Source of the DNA: Actinomycetaceae bacterium MB13-C1-2
GTDB taxonomy: Bacteria; Actinomycetota; Actinomycetes; Actinomycetales; Actinomycetaceae
DNA length: 64,000 bases
Direction of reading: 5' to 3'
Assembly (NCBI GenBank): GCA_035621235.1
Contig: CP141731.1
Location: 1-64,000 of the forward strand
Shown: positions 8,563 through 16,788 of the stretch, piece by piece
Layout of the letters: every line of letters starts with the position of its first letter
How positions within the stretch are numbered: position 1 is the stretch's first letter
The notes under the pieces: model-generated
What the model saw: the letters and a program-made list of their open reading frames with translations, nothing else
Databases searched by the model: none
What the model was told of the DNA's origin: nothing
Program-made: the position numbers and the translations under genes

Positions 8563-10062
8563 TTATTTCACTTCTTTCAAGCTTGTGCCGGAAGCGAGAG
8601 CCATTACTCGCTCTGGGGTTGCCTGCAGACGATCCATCTGTCCGGCCACCCGGCCTTCGTGCATAACAATGACGCGATCTGACATTCCCAATAGTTCCGG
8701 TAGTTCTGAAGAGATCATTACTATTGACTTCCCATCAGCCACCAGACGCCGCATCAACTCATATATTTCTTGTTTCGCCCCGACGTCTATTCCCCGGGTT
8801 GGTTCATCAAAGAAGAGGACTTTACTGTCCGTGAGGAGCCACTTTGCTAACACGACCTTCTGCTGGTTGCCACCGCTTAGTCCAGACACCATCGCCTTAA
8901 CCGACGGCGTCCGAACGCGCATCGAGTCACTTAGTTCCGTCGCCGCCGCAGTCTCCCTAGCTCCGTCAATTACACCGCCGGACGACACCTTGTTCATTGC
9001 GGCGAAGATTATGTTGTCCGCAATGTCCAGGTTTAACAGCAGTCCCTGAGTCTTTCGATCTTCGGGTATCAGGCCGATGCCTGCTTCTACTCCATCCCGA
9101 GGACTACGGATCTCACGGAGCTCGCCATCAACTCGAACCGTTCCAGATCGCTTAGGGTCTGCGCCGAACACCGCACGAGCGACTTCGCTGCGGCCCGCAC
9201 CTACAAGGCCGGCTAGCCCGACAATCTCACCGGCTCTCGCCTCGAATGAAACGTCCTTTACTGCCTCGGTCGATAGTCCTTCGACCTCCAGCAAAACTTT
9301 TCCTGGGCTGGCACTAGCCGGTGGATAGACGCGGGAAACATCACGGTCCACCATTAAACGAACTAGCTCGTCCTCTGAGGTCTGCGATACCGGCATCGTC
9401 ACGATTAGTTGGCCGTCACGCAGAACAGAGACAGTTTCGCAGATGCGGAAGATCTCCTCCAGACGGTGACTAATGTAGATTATTGCAACATCACGAGCCT
9501 TCAGTTTCTCGACTACCTCATACAAATGCGTCATTTCTGCGTCCGTTAACGGCGCCGAGGGTTCATCCATGATCAGGACGCGCGACTTCTGCGAAATTGC
9601 TCGGGCGATTTCAACCATCTGCTGGTAGCCCACTGAAAGATTCGCTACAAGCGCGTCCGGATTGATTCCCACTCCGAGTTCGGCAAAAATCTCACGAGTT
9701 TCACGTTCCATACGTGCTCTATCGATTACCCCTGAACGTTTCGGAAACCGCCCGAAGAAGACGTTCTCTGCCACCGAGAGGTGGGGAATCAGAGAGAACT
9801 CCTGGTATATCGCCCCTATCCCCAGACCAAGTGAGACCTGTGGAGAATTATTTTCGACGACTTTTCCAGCCACCACCAGTTCACCACTGCTCGGCGTAAT
9901 AGCACCTGTAATCGACTTAATGAAAGTCGATTTGCCAGCACCATTTTCACCAACGATCGCATGAGCACGGCCTGCTTCGAACGACATAGAAACATCGTCT
10001 AGAGCAACGACGCCCGGATAGACTTTCGTGATGCCACGCATCTCCAGTATCGGATCTGACAC
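8563..10062 (-). CDS. Sugar ABC transporter ATP-binding protein (RbsA/MglA type)
   Basis: 499 residues with two fused nucleotide-binding domains, as usual in RbsA/MglA. Domain 1: Walker A GENGAGKST, signature LSVGYQQMVEIARA, Walker B VLIMDEPSAPLTDAE. Domain 2 (about 250-499): degenerate Walker A GLVGAGRSE, signature LSGGNQQKVVLAKW, Walker B VLFFDEPTRGID. The weak second Walker A is normal for the family. Start GTG 10062 is set by a strong AAGGAGGTG site about 7 bases upstream. The gene follows the binding-protein gene across a hairpin at 10084-10113 and runs into the permease. Confidence 0.92.
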   Translation of the reverse strand: MSDPILEMRGITKVYPGVVALDDVSMSFEAGRAHAIVGENGAGKSTFIKSITGAITPSSGELVVAGKVVENNSPQVSLGLGIGAIYQEFSLIPHLSVAENVFFGRFPKRSGVIDRARMERETREIFAELGVGINPDALVANLSVGYQQMVEIARAISQKSRVLIMDEPSAPLTDAEMTHLYEVVEKLKARDVAIIYISHRLEEIFRICETVSVLRDGQLIVTMPVSQTSEDELVRLMVDRDVSRVYPPASASPGKVLLEVEGLSTEAVKDVSFEARAGEIVGLAGLVGAGRSEVARAVFGADPKRSGTVRVDGELREIRSPRDGVEAGIGLIPEDRKTQGLLLNLDIADNIIFAAMNKVSSGGVIDGARETAAATELSDSMRVRTPSVKAMVSGLSGGNQQKVVLAKWLLTDSKVLFFDEPTRGIDVGAKQEIYELMRRLVADGKSIVMISSELPELLGMSDRVIVMHEGRVAGQMDRLQATPERVMALASGTSLKEVK

Positions 10063-10083
10063 AGCGACTCACCTCCTTAATCG

Positions 10084-10113
10084 GTGGCCGCAGGAGAATC
10101 CTCCTGCGGCCAC
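10084..10113 (-). promoter_or_regulatory. Intercistronic stem-loop between binding-protein and ATPase genes
   Basis: GTGGCCGCAGGAG (10084-10096) and CTCCTGCGGCCAC (10101-10113) form a perfect 13-bp stem with a 4-base loop. On the transcribed minus strand the hairpin lies 14 bp after the binding-protein stop and just before the ribosome binding site of the ATPase gene. No run of U follows, so it is probably not a simple terminator. As known for malE-malF type operons, such a structure can protect the upstream message and give more binding protein than ATPase and permease. Confidence 0.8.
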
Positions 10114-10127
10114 AGCTAGTTCTGGTG

Positions 10128-11135
10128 TTAGTTCTGGTAGTCGCCTGCGTTCTCGATCGTCACCGGATCGAATGGGACGTAAATGTCGCCAACAGTGCCG
10201 TTCTGCAAAACCTCAAGCGCTGTATCGACAAGAAGACCGCCCTGCTTGTAGGCATCGACTGAAACGGTTCCAACGAAGAGTCCCTTTTCAAGAATCTTCT
10301 TTATCGCTTCAGGTGTGGCATCAAAGCCGATAACGGCGGCTTTGCCAGTAACCTTGCCTGCGGCGACCATCGCCTCATACGCTCCCAGAGCGGTATCGTC
10401 ATTGTCACCCACGACAACATTGATTCCGGGGTTAGCCGTTAGTGCGTTTTCGGTCGCCGAAATTGCGGACTCGGTTGAGTTCGCTGGAGCTTCCGCGACA
10501 ATAACTACGCCTGGGGCATTTTCTTCCAGCCCCTTCTTGATTCCCTCTTCACGGATTGCCTTATTGGAGACAGTCTTGTCACCTACAATCAGCACTTTTG
10601 CCTCAGATGGATCGCTCAGGTTCTCGTTAATCCAGTCAGCCGCGACCTTCCCCGAAGTTGCACCGGCCTCTTCTTCTGAGAGACGCACGAAGGCATTGAC
10701 GCCATCCGTCTGTTGTGCGAGGGCTATTACGGGCACTCCCGCGTCCATGGCCTGCTTAGCCGCAGAATCAAGAGTGTTATCTGCGTTGGCGGCAACGATG
10801 ATGACATCGGTACCCTTCGTCACAAAGTTTTCGATTGCCGAAATCTGGCTTAACGTGTCCTGCTTTCCATCGTGAATCTCGACGCTACAGCCGAGTTCTT
10901 CACAGGCATCTTTCATCCCGTCGGTGACCGACACATAGTATTGGTTGGTCAGATCCGCGACTGTGATCCCGATTGTCTTGCCTTCGAGGTCAGTTACTTC
11001 AGTGTTCGAAACGGCATTGCTCTGTGCTGATTCACCCGCTGAGTCTTCCACCAGCGGTGTAGTGGATGAACAACCGGCCAGTCCGAGCGCAAGGGCTGCT
11101 GACACCCCGGCAACACCCAAAATCGTTTTTCTCAT
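10128..11135 (-). CDS. Ribose-type sugar-binding lipoprotein
   Basis: 335 residues. A short basic N-terminus and hydrophobic stretch end in lipobox LAGC with Cys22 as the predicted lipidation site, followed by a Ser/Glu-rich linker (23-50) and a periplasmic-binding-protein type I domain: IGITVADLTNQYYV, DVIIVAANADNTLDSAAKQA, NVVVGDNDDTALGAYEAM. The fold and length match RbsB/ChvE-like receptors. It is the first gene of the minus-strand operon that includes ATPase, permease, esterase and the YesMN-type pair. Expression is expected to start in the 11136-11300 region. The ligand is not predictable; the DNDDTA motif near the hinge is typical of the family. Confidence 0.9.
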   Translation of the reverse strand: MRKTILGVAGVSAALALGLAGCSSTTPLVEDSAGESAQSNAVSNTEVTDLEGKTIGITVADLTNQYYVSVTDGMKDACEELGCSVEIHDGKQDTLSQISAIENFVTKGTDVIIVAANADNTLDSAAKQAMDAGVPVIALAQQTDGVNAFVRLSEEEAGATSGKVAADWINENLSDPSEAKVLIVGDKTVSNKAIREEGIKKGLEENAPGVVIVAEAPANSTESAISATENALTANPGINVVVGDNDDTALGAYEAMVAAGKVTGKAAVIGFDATPEAIKKILEKGLFVGTVSVDAYKQGGLLVDTALEVLQNGTVGDIYVPFDPVTIENAGDYQN

Positions 11136-11548
11136 CTTTTCGCCTCACGTCCTCGTGTCTTGGGGCCCACAACATCCGTGCTGTGGCCTCATTCGAAGTT
11201 TATGAACGAGATTGACAAGAAAGGACTATGGTTTCTTGCTACTTGTTCCAATGTGATGCGGAAAACTGATGTTTATCAGAAAGACTCATTGATCAGATAC
11301 AAACTAAGGCCCGGCGGAGGATACAAGGCGTTCAGAAATCCATGTGGGTGGCACCCGTCGACACTCGCCGAAAAGCGCGGGAGATTGCACGATTGACGCA
11401 CCCCTGAGCGCACACCAGGGTCATCCACTAGGCTGCCAATGATTGGAATGTTGCGGGGTTCCACTGGTCGCAGTGGCAGACGTCCCCGAGGATTCTCAGC
11501 AATACATCAAAACCAGTGTGAAGACTGAGCGACCCGCCCGAAATCAAA
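11136..11548. other. Intergenic region between the sugar operon and bioY
   Basis: 413 bp without a convincing gene. It must hold the minus-strand promoter of the sugar operon and the 3' end of the bioY transcript. Small dyads seen: CTGAT-gttt-ATCAG at 11266-11279, CCAAT-g-ATTGG at 11436-11446 and CCACTG-gtcg-CAGTGG at 11461-11476. None has a T-run that would make it a clear intrinsic terminator. No -35/-10 pair stood out strongly enough to call. Confidence 0.5.
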
Positions 11549-12121
11549 CTAGCGCGCTGCGTTTCCGATTACCTTCCAGGTAACCGGTAGCAGGCCCGAT
11601 GCCGCAAGCGCCTTCACCGTGTCGCCAATAAAGAACGGCGCCACGCCCATCGCCAATGCTTGCCCAAACCCGACGCCGGTCGAGACCATTAGCCACGGCA
11701 CACCGAACGCGTAAACAACCAGCGACCCCATCGCCGCCGCGGCGAAAGTCCCAAGGAAACTTCGGTCCGCTCCGCGCCGAGCCAACTCTCCCACAACGAC
11801 CGCCGCGGCCAAGTATCCGATGATGTATCCGAACGACGCCCCGCCCCACCCGCTACTGAATCCTGCAAACACCGGGACTCCTACTACTCCCACCAGCGCA
11901 TACAGTCCGATCGACAGCCCCGCCCGCACCGGCCCGAGCGAAGCCCCAATCAGCAAGACCGCAAACGTCGCAAGTGACAGCGGCACCGGAGTAAACGGAA
12001 GCGGGATAAGTACCTGTGAGGCCACCGCAAGCATGGCTGCGCCACCGACGATCAGTGCGGCATCCTTCACACGCGACTTCGGAAGCAGATCCACCAATAC
12101 GGGCGCTGTCGTTGTACTCAT
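11549..12121 (-). CDS. bioY: Biotin transporter BioY
   Basis: 190 residues from ATG 12121, preceded by GGAAGAGGAG; an upstream in-frame start at 12157 lacks such a site. BioY is the substrate-capture component of ECF biotin transporters, with six membrane helices. Family features seen are LIPLPFTPVPLSLATFAVLLIG and the glycine-rich GPVRAGLSIGLYALVGVVGVPVF, then GYIIGYL and the C-terminal FFIGDTVKALAA. No bioM/bioN energising genes lie nearby, so it may use a shared ECF module or act alone. It is divergent from birA and shares a 347-bp regulatory region, placing biotin uptake with biotin attachment and lipid synthesis. Confidence 0.93.
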   Translation of the reverse strand: MSTTTAPVLVDLLPKSRVKDAALIVGGAAMLAVASQVLIPLPFTPVPLSLATFAVLLIGASLGPVRAGLSIGLYALVGVVGVPVFAGFSSGWGGASFGYIIGYLAAAVVVGELARRGADRSFLGTFAAAAMGSLVVYAFGVPWLMVSTGVGFGQALAMGVAPFFIGDTVKALAASGLLPVTWKVIGNAAR

Positions 12122-12244
12122 TTCTACTCCTCTTCCGGGTTTCCGCTGCCAAGGCACCGTTTCAACCCACCCGCCGAAACCGAGACAGGTCGTTCTAGCA
12201 CTCCAATGACTGGTACGAACGACTCGCCGCGATACGGCCAGGAC

Positions 12245-12272
12245 TTGCTATCAGTTCTCACTGGACTATAGT
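12245..12272 (+). promoter_or_regulatory. Candidate promoter of the birA-acc-fas operon
   Basis: TTGCTA (12245-12250) and TATAGT (12267-12272) are separated by 16 bases and match sigma-70-type -35 and -10 elements. This would give a birA leader of about 190 nt. The -10 box lies exactly in the centre of the near-palindrome at 12260-12277, so a bound repressor would block polymerase. Confidence 0.5.
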
Positions 12273-12277
12273 TCAGT
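12260..12277. promoter_or_regulatory. Near-palindromic operator over the birA -10 box
   Basis: ACTGGACTATAGTTCAGT is an 18-bp dyad with a single mismatched pair (12264/12273). It can be written TGGAC-N4-GTTCA, close to the TGAAC-N3-GTTCA pattern known for the actinobacterial TetR-type biotin repressor BioQ, though with one extra central base. The BirA encoded here has no DNA-binding domain, so a separate repressor encoded elsewhere would be required. Confidence 0.55.
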
Positions 12278-12279
12278 TT

Positions 12280-12306
12280 TTGAAAGACTTATTTCAAGTC
12301 TTGAAA
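12280..12306. repeat. TTGAAA/TTTCAA repeat cluster
   Basis: TTGAAA (12280-12285), TTTCAA (12292-12297) and TTGAAA (12301-12306) make alternating inverted copies; AAGACTT (12284-12290) and AAGTCTT (12296-12302) form an overlapping 7-bp dyad. The cluster lies just downstream of the candidate birA promoter and could be a second operator or part of the bioY promoter. Confidence 0.45.
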
Positions 12307-12396
12307 TACAAGAGGGCGTGTCGCAGCCTGAACAGAATCCCAAGACCAATCCTGTACCCATGAAATCTGGGGGCAACGCCAGGATGAAAGTACCGC

Positions 12397-12421
12397 CCGG
12401 CCTCTATGCCGGATAGGCCGG
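12397..12421 (+). promoter_or_regulatory. Leader hairpin upstream of birA
   Basis: CCGGCCT (12397-12403) pairs with AGGCCGG (12415-12421) around an 11-base loop that itself contains GCCGG, so two alternative pairings are possible. It sits 47 bp before the birA ATG, upstream of the purine-rich ribosome binding site. No U-run follows. Confidence 0.35.
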
Positions 12422-12468
12422 TTTGCCAGAGCATTTGGTTGGAGGAAGAAAAGGGGAGGAGATGACAC

Positions 12469-13236
12469 ATGCATGATTTACCGCTCGTTATCTCGCTTGA
12501 TCGCACCTCGTCAACCAACTCTCATTTGGCGAACAAGTGGAGGAAGTCCGGCGGTCTGCTTCCCCCGTTCCTAACCGTTGTGACCGATTTTCAGGAATCG
12601 GGCCGCGGTCGGCTAGGTCGAGAATGGGTCGCACCAACGGGAACGTCGCTACTCGCTTCGATCCTGATGCCGACCGCGGCAGACAGCTCTCCCCTGCTTC
12701 CCCTCGCTGCTGGTGTCGTCGTACTAGACCTCGTTCAATCTCTTCTGCCGGGCAGAGACGTACGGTTAAAGTGGCCCAACGATGTTCTGGTCGAAGGCAA
12801 GAAAGTCAGTGGCATCCTCTGCGAGCAACTCTCCGCTGAACGGGCTATCGTCGGGATAGGCATCAACCTGTCCCAGACAGCAGACCAGCTTCCCCCGGTT
12901 CCGTCCACTTCCATCGCACTGGAAGGCGGACCCGCTGTCGCAAGAGACCTTCTAGCACTAAGCCTCGCGACGTCCCTGCAGGACCTAGCAGAAGTCGATC
13001 CGGTAGAACTCCGTGCACTAATCGAGCCCCGTTGCTCAACACTGGGTCATAGAGTCCTGGCCTCCCTCCCCACTGGAACCACCCTTGAAGGCCGTGCCGT
13101 CTGTCTAGAACCCGACGGAGCGCTTCGTATCGAAGACCTGATCGGCGGCGAGCACATCGTTCGAGTCGGCGATGTCTCCCACCTGCGTATGTCTGAAACT
13201 GCCCCCGAACTAGCTCGCCAAGGAGGCCGCTCTTGA
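12469..13236 (+). CDS. birA: Biotin-[acetyl-CoA-carboxylase] ligase
   Basis: 255 residues. The biotin/ATP-binding loop GRGRLGR is at 45-51, KWPNDVLV at 101-108 and the catalytic region KVSGILCEQ at 112-120, followed by GIGINL. It activates biotin to biotinyl-5'-AMP and transfers it to the carrier lysine of the carboxylase encoded next. There is no N-terminal helix-turn-helix, so this is a monofunctional (group I) ligase, not a repressor like the E. coli protein. ATG 12469 is preceded by GGGGAGGAG. Its stop overlaps the TTG start of the carboxylase alpha gene by 4 bp. Confidence 0.93.
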   Translation: MHDLPLVISLDRTSSTNSHLANKWRKSGGLLPPFLTVVTDFQESGRGRLGREWVAPTGTSLLASILMPTAADSSPLLPLAAGVVVLDLVQSLLPGRDVRLKWPNDVLVEGKKVSGILCEQLSAERAIVGIGINLSQTADQLPPVPSTSIALEGGPAVARDLLALSLATSLQDLAEVDPVELRALIEPRCSTLGHRVLASLPTGTTLEGRAVCLEPDGALRIEDLIGGEHIVRVGDVSHLRMSETAPELARQGGRS

Positions 13237-15119
13237 GTCAGTCGAACCCGTCGCTTCGCCCGCAACCTCCAGCAGATCACTCGCTTCCCGCTCCTCGGCG
13301 CGTCCTGGTAGCCAATCGTGGTGAGATTGCTCTTCGGATAATGCGCTCGGTGCGGGAAACTGGTCGCGAGTCGGTCGCTGTTTACGCCGACCAGGACATT
13401 AACGCTCAGTTTGTTCAGGCAGCAGACCACGCCTACTCACTCGATGGCACCAGCGCGGCCGACACCTACCTCAACGCACAGAAAGTACTTGATCGGGCCG
13501 TTGCCTCCTCCGCCGATGCCATCCACCCCGGGTACGGGTTTCTAGCCGAAAACGCCGACTTCGCACAGATGGTTCAGGACACGGGAATCGCCTGGATTGG
13601 CCCCTCCCCTCGGGTGATCAACACCCTGGGTGACAAGGTTCGCGCCCGCCAGACTGCGGTTAGCGTCGGCGTTCCGCCGGTTCCTGGCACCCTTGACGCC
13701 CTCAAGGAGCGGTCCGAAGTCGAAGACTTCGTAGCCGCCCACGGCTATCCAGTCGTCCTAAAAGCCGCTGATGGTGGAGGCGGACGAGGGATCCACGTCA
13801 TGCGTTCCGCCTCCGACCTAGACCAGTTCTTCCTTGGTCGAGATATCACAAACGGTGGGGCTGGCTACTTTGTCGAGCGCTATGTTCCCAAAGCCCGTCA
13901 TGTCGAGACCCAGTGCGGGCGAGATACCCATGGCAATTTCACGGTCTTTTCGAGCCGAGACTGCTCGGTCCAACGGCGCCACCAAAAGATGATTGAAGAG
14001 GCCCCCGCGCCCTTCATTTCTGCGGACATTCAAAAGAAGCTCCTCGACTACTCCCGCGCCCTGCTCGAGGGCGTCGACTATGTGGGGCTCGGTACCTGCG
14101 AGTACCTTCTCAGCGAGGAGGGCGAACTATTCTTCCTCGAAGTCAACCCTCGTCTCCAGGTCGAACACACAGTCACCGAAGAAGTCTCGGGCGTCGACCT
14201 AGTTGCTGCCCAGTTGACTATCGCCTCTGGCGGCGTGATTCCCACTGATAACCCGGTTCGCGGACACTCCATTGAATTGCGGGTTACAAGCGAGGACCCG
14301 GCAAACGACCTATTCCCTACCACCGGCACTCTCTCTCGAGTTGTGTGGCCTACAGGTCCCGGCATCCGTATCGATACCGGAATCGGCGTGGGGGACGAGG
14401 TCTCTCCTGAATTTGACTCCATGGTCGCAAAGATCATCGTCACCGCGCCAACCCGCGAGCAGGCAATTCAGCGCGCACTAAGAGTTACCGAGGACACTGA
14501 GCTAGAAGGGGTTAGCAACCCACTCCCCCTGTATGCTCACATCCTCCGACGTACCGAATTCGCTGAAGCGAATAATGAAGGCAGTCTCGGTGTCTGGACC
14601 CGTTGGCTCGAAGATGGCGTCCTGGACGAGTTCTCAAAGGAACTAGCCACGCAGGAGGATGGAGAGGAAACGACGAGTTCCTCTTCTGTCACCTCGTCCA
14701 CCGCGGGGCGTTCTAGGTTCATCATCGAACTAGATGGAAAACGCTCAGTTCTGACCCTTCCAGAAAACCTGCTCTCGGCGGCCGTAGTGTCGAGCACTCT
14801 GGCATCAGGCGACCGTAAACCGCTAGCACCTCAGCCCTTACGTTCGTCGCGGGAGCATCGAAAGCAAACTGATTCCCCTGTCGCCGATGGACCCGTAATT
14901 ACCTCACCGATGCAGGCCATCGTCGTTCGACTGGTCGCTGAGGTTGGAGACCAGCTTGCCGAAGGCGACCTGATCATGGTTCTCGAATCCATGAAGATGG
15001 AAAAGTACGTTCTTGCCCCCAAGGCGGGCGTCTTAGGGTCCATTGAAGTCAGCCCCGGACAAAACGTCAGCCCCGGAGCGGTGCTGGCGACACTAGAGAT
15101 CGAAGGTGACGCAAAGTGA
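13233..15119 (+). CDS. Acyl-CoA carboxylase alpha subunit (biotin carboxylase + BCCP)
   Basis: 628 residues starting at TTG 13233, coupled to birA by a 4-bp overlap. Biotin carboxylase: N-terminal VLVANRGEIALRIMRS (about 25-40), ATP-grasp glycine loop ADGGGGRGIHVM and FFLEVNPRLQVEHTVTEEV. After a variable Ser/Thr/Glu-rich linker (about 475-500) comes the biotinyl domain with VLESMKMEKYV; Lys588 is the predicted biotinylation site. It matches actinobacterial AccA3-type subunits that serve acetyl- or propionyl-CoA carboxylases. The first ~24 residues are a poorly conserved Pro/Ser-rich extension. Position between birA and the beta subunit, upstream of fas, argues that malonyl-CoA supply is its main job. 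Confidence 0.93.
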   Translation: MSQSNPSLRPQPPADHSLPAPRRVLVANRGEIALRIMRSVRETGRESVAVYADQDINAQFVQAADHAYSLDGTSAADTYLNAQKVLDRAVASSADAIHPGYGFLAENADFAQMVQDTGIAWIGPSPRVINTLGDKVRARQTAVSVGVPPVPGTLDALKERSEVEDFVAAHGYPVVLKAADGGGGRGIHVMRSASDLDQFFLGRDITNGGAGYFVERYVPKARHVETQCGRDTHGNFTVFSSRDCSVQRRHQKMIEEAPAPFISADIQKKLLDYSRALLEGVDYVGLGTCEYLLSEEGELFFLEVNPRLQVEHTVTEEVSGVDLVAAQLTIASGGVIPTDNPVRGHSIELRVTSEDPANDLFPTTGTLSRVVWPTGPGIRIDTGIGVGDEVSPEFDSMVAKIIVTAPTREQAIQRALRVTEDTELEGVSNPLPLYAHILRRTEFAEANNEGSLGVWTRWLEDGVLDEFSKELATQEDGEETTSSSSVTSSTAGRSRFIIELDGKRSVLTLPENLLSAAVVSSTLASGDRKPLAPQPLRSSREHRKQTDSPVADGPVITSPMQAIVVRLVAEVGDQLAEGDLIMVLESMKMEKYVLAPKAGVLGSIEVSPGQNVSPGAVLATLEIEGDAK

Positions 15120-16711
15120 CTATCACAGTTCCGCCTAACAGCGCGGCGCATACCGAGTCGAACGGTCAGCCCACTCGCGAGCAGCACCGCCAGCACATCG
15201 CTGAACTGACCGCTGCCGCCGAAGCCAAGGCGGCAGCAAGGCAACACCCAAAGAGCAAGCTCACGGCACGAGAGCGCCTTGAAACCCTCTTCGACATGGG
15301 AACCTTCGTTGAGATCGGTCAGTTTCGCGGCGGATCAATGCGCGAGGGCTTCACCGGAGCCGCCGTCATTACCGGGCACGGGCTCGTGGCAGGACGTCGA
15401 GTCGCCGTCTACGCCCAGGATTTCTCTGTCCGAGGAGGCACCCTGGGCCGCGCGGAGGGTGACAAGATCCTGGCGCTTATGGATCTGGCCCTCGAAATGC
15501 GTATTCCGATAGTTGGCATGCTCGACTCTGGCGGTGCACGCATCCAAGAGGGCGTTGTGGCGCTGGGCCAGTATGGTCGTATCTTCCGCAAGAGTTGCGA
15601 GGCGTCCGGTTACATCCCCCAACTCTCCATAATCCTCGGTCCCTGCGCGGGCGGCGCCGTCTACAGTCCCGCACTTACCGACTTCATCATCATGACCCGG
15701 GATAACTCGCACATGTTCGTCACGGGCCCAGAGGTGGTCCGTGCAGTCACGGGTGAGACGGTTTCGTTTGAGGAACTCGGTGGGGCAGAAATCCACAACT
15801 TTCAGTCCGGCGTAGCCCACTATCTGGCCGATTCGGAGGAGGACGCGCTGGAGTACGCCCGTTCCCTACTGTCATATCTTCCCTCGAACTGTGAGGAACC
15901 GGCCCCGACCTACGCCTATGACTCTTTGGCACAGGAACTTGAGAACGCCGCGAATCTTGACTCCTTGGTTCCGATGTCAACCCGTCAGCCCTACGACATC
16001 GTTGAAGTGATCGAGAACATCGTTGATCACGGCGAGTTCGTTGAAGTGCAAGATGGATTCGCGAAGAACATCGTCGTCGGCTTCGCCTGTATGTCGGGAC
16101 ATTCCGTTGGGATTGTCGCTAATCAACCCCTGCACGACGCGGGAACCCTCGATGTCGATGCCTCGGAGAAGGCGGCACGTTTCGTCCGTTTCTGCGATGC
16201 GTTCAACCTGCCGATTATTACCCTGGTCGACGTTCCCGGATATCGTCCGGGAACAGAACAAGAGCAGGCCGGGATCATTCGCCGCGGCGCAAAAATGATC
16301 TTCGCCTATGCAAATGCAACGACCCCAATGATCACACTAGTTTTGCGGAAAGCCTACGGTGGCGCGTACATCGTCATGGGGTCAAAGTCCATCGGCGCCG
16401 ACATGAACTATGCGTGGCCCGGCGCCGAGATTGCGGTAATGGGTGCCGATGGCGCAGTCCAGATCATGAACCGCAGGGAGTTGGCGGCCGCCGAAGAAAA
16501 CGGTGAAGACCCGGAAGAGGTTCGTACTCGACTAGTTCAAAAGTACGCCGAAGAGTCCGTAAATCCTGATCTTTCCGTATCCGAGGGCGAGTTCGACGCC
16601 ATCATTACCCCATCTCAAACTCGCGAAACCATCGTCGGCGCGCTCGATCTTCTTTCTACTAAGCGTCGTCCTTACTCCGGGCGCAAACGCCACGGCAACG
16701 GTCCGCTATAG
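15116..16711 (+). CDS. Acyl-CoA carboxylase beta subunit (carboxyltransferase)
   Basis: 531 residues, the usual length for PccB/AccD-type carboxyltransferases that join both crotonase-fold halves. Motifs: SKLTARERLETLFDMGTFVE near the N-terminus, LDSGGARIQEG, ILGPCAGGAVYSPALTDFIIM (first oxyanion region) and RKAYGGAYIVMGSKSIGADM (second). It transfers the carboxyl group from biotin on the alpha subunit to acetyl- or propionyl-CoA. GTG 15116 overlaps the alpha stop by 4 bp (GTGA). The residue controlling acetyl versus propionyl choice was not assigned. Some 77 bp separate it from fas. Confidence 0.93.
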   Translation: MTITVPPNSAAHTESNGQPTREQHRQHIAELTAAAEAKAAARQHPKSKLTARERLETLFDMGTFVEIGQFRGGSMREGFTGAAVITGHGLVAGRRVAVYAQDFSVRGGTLGRAEGDKILALMDLALEMRIPIVGMLDSGGARIQEGVVALGQYGRIFRKSCEASGYIPQLSIILGPCAGGAVYSPALTDFIIMTRDNSHMFVTGPEVVRAVTGETVSFEELGGAEIHNFQSGVAHYLADSEEDALEYARSLLSYLPSNCEEPAPTYAYDSLAQELENAANLDSLVPMSTRQPYDIVEVIENIVDHGEFVEVQDGFAKNIVVGFACMSGHSVGIVANQPLHDAGTLDVDASEKAARFVRFCDAFNLPIITLVDVPGYRPGTEQEQAGIIRRGAKMIFAYANATTPMITLVLRKAYGGAYIVMGSKSIGADMNYAWPGAEIAVMGADGAVQIMNRRELAAAEENGEDPEEVRTRLVQKYAEESVNPDLSVSEGEFDAIITPSQTRETIVGALDLLSTKRRPYSGRKRHGNGPL

Positions 16712-16788
16712 ACGAGGCCCAAAACTTCTTCCAAATCGAAGTCCCTTGGTCAACGTTTCTAAGGGCAACAACTGAAAGAACAATCTCA

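Larger units (their letters stand above)
12122..12468. other. bioY-birA divergent intergenic region
   Basis: 347 bp without a gene, holding control elements for both directions. Listed separately are a plus-strand promoter (12245-12272), a near-palindrome covering its -10 box (12260-12277), a cluster of TTGAAA/TTTCAA repeats (12280-12306) and a leader hairpin (12397-12421). An additional 7-bp inverted pair GTCGTTC/GAACGAC sits at 12189-12195 and 12217-12223, in what would be the bioY leader. Confidence 0.6.

Noticed and set aside
8429-9049. Plus-strand frame of 206 codons opposite the sugar ABC genes
   Set aside because: Antisense to permease and ATPase motifs that are clearly real; no independent homology.
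11160-11396. Possible small gene upstream of the sugar operon
   Set aside because: Weak composition, no ribosome binding site and it lies where the operon promoter must be.
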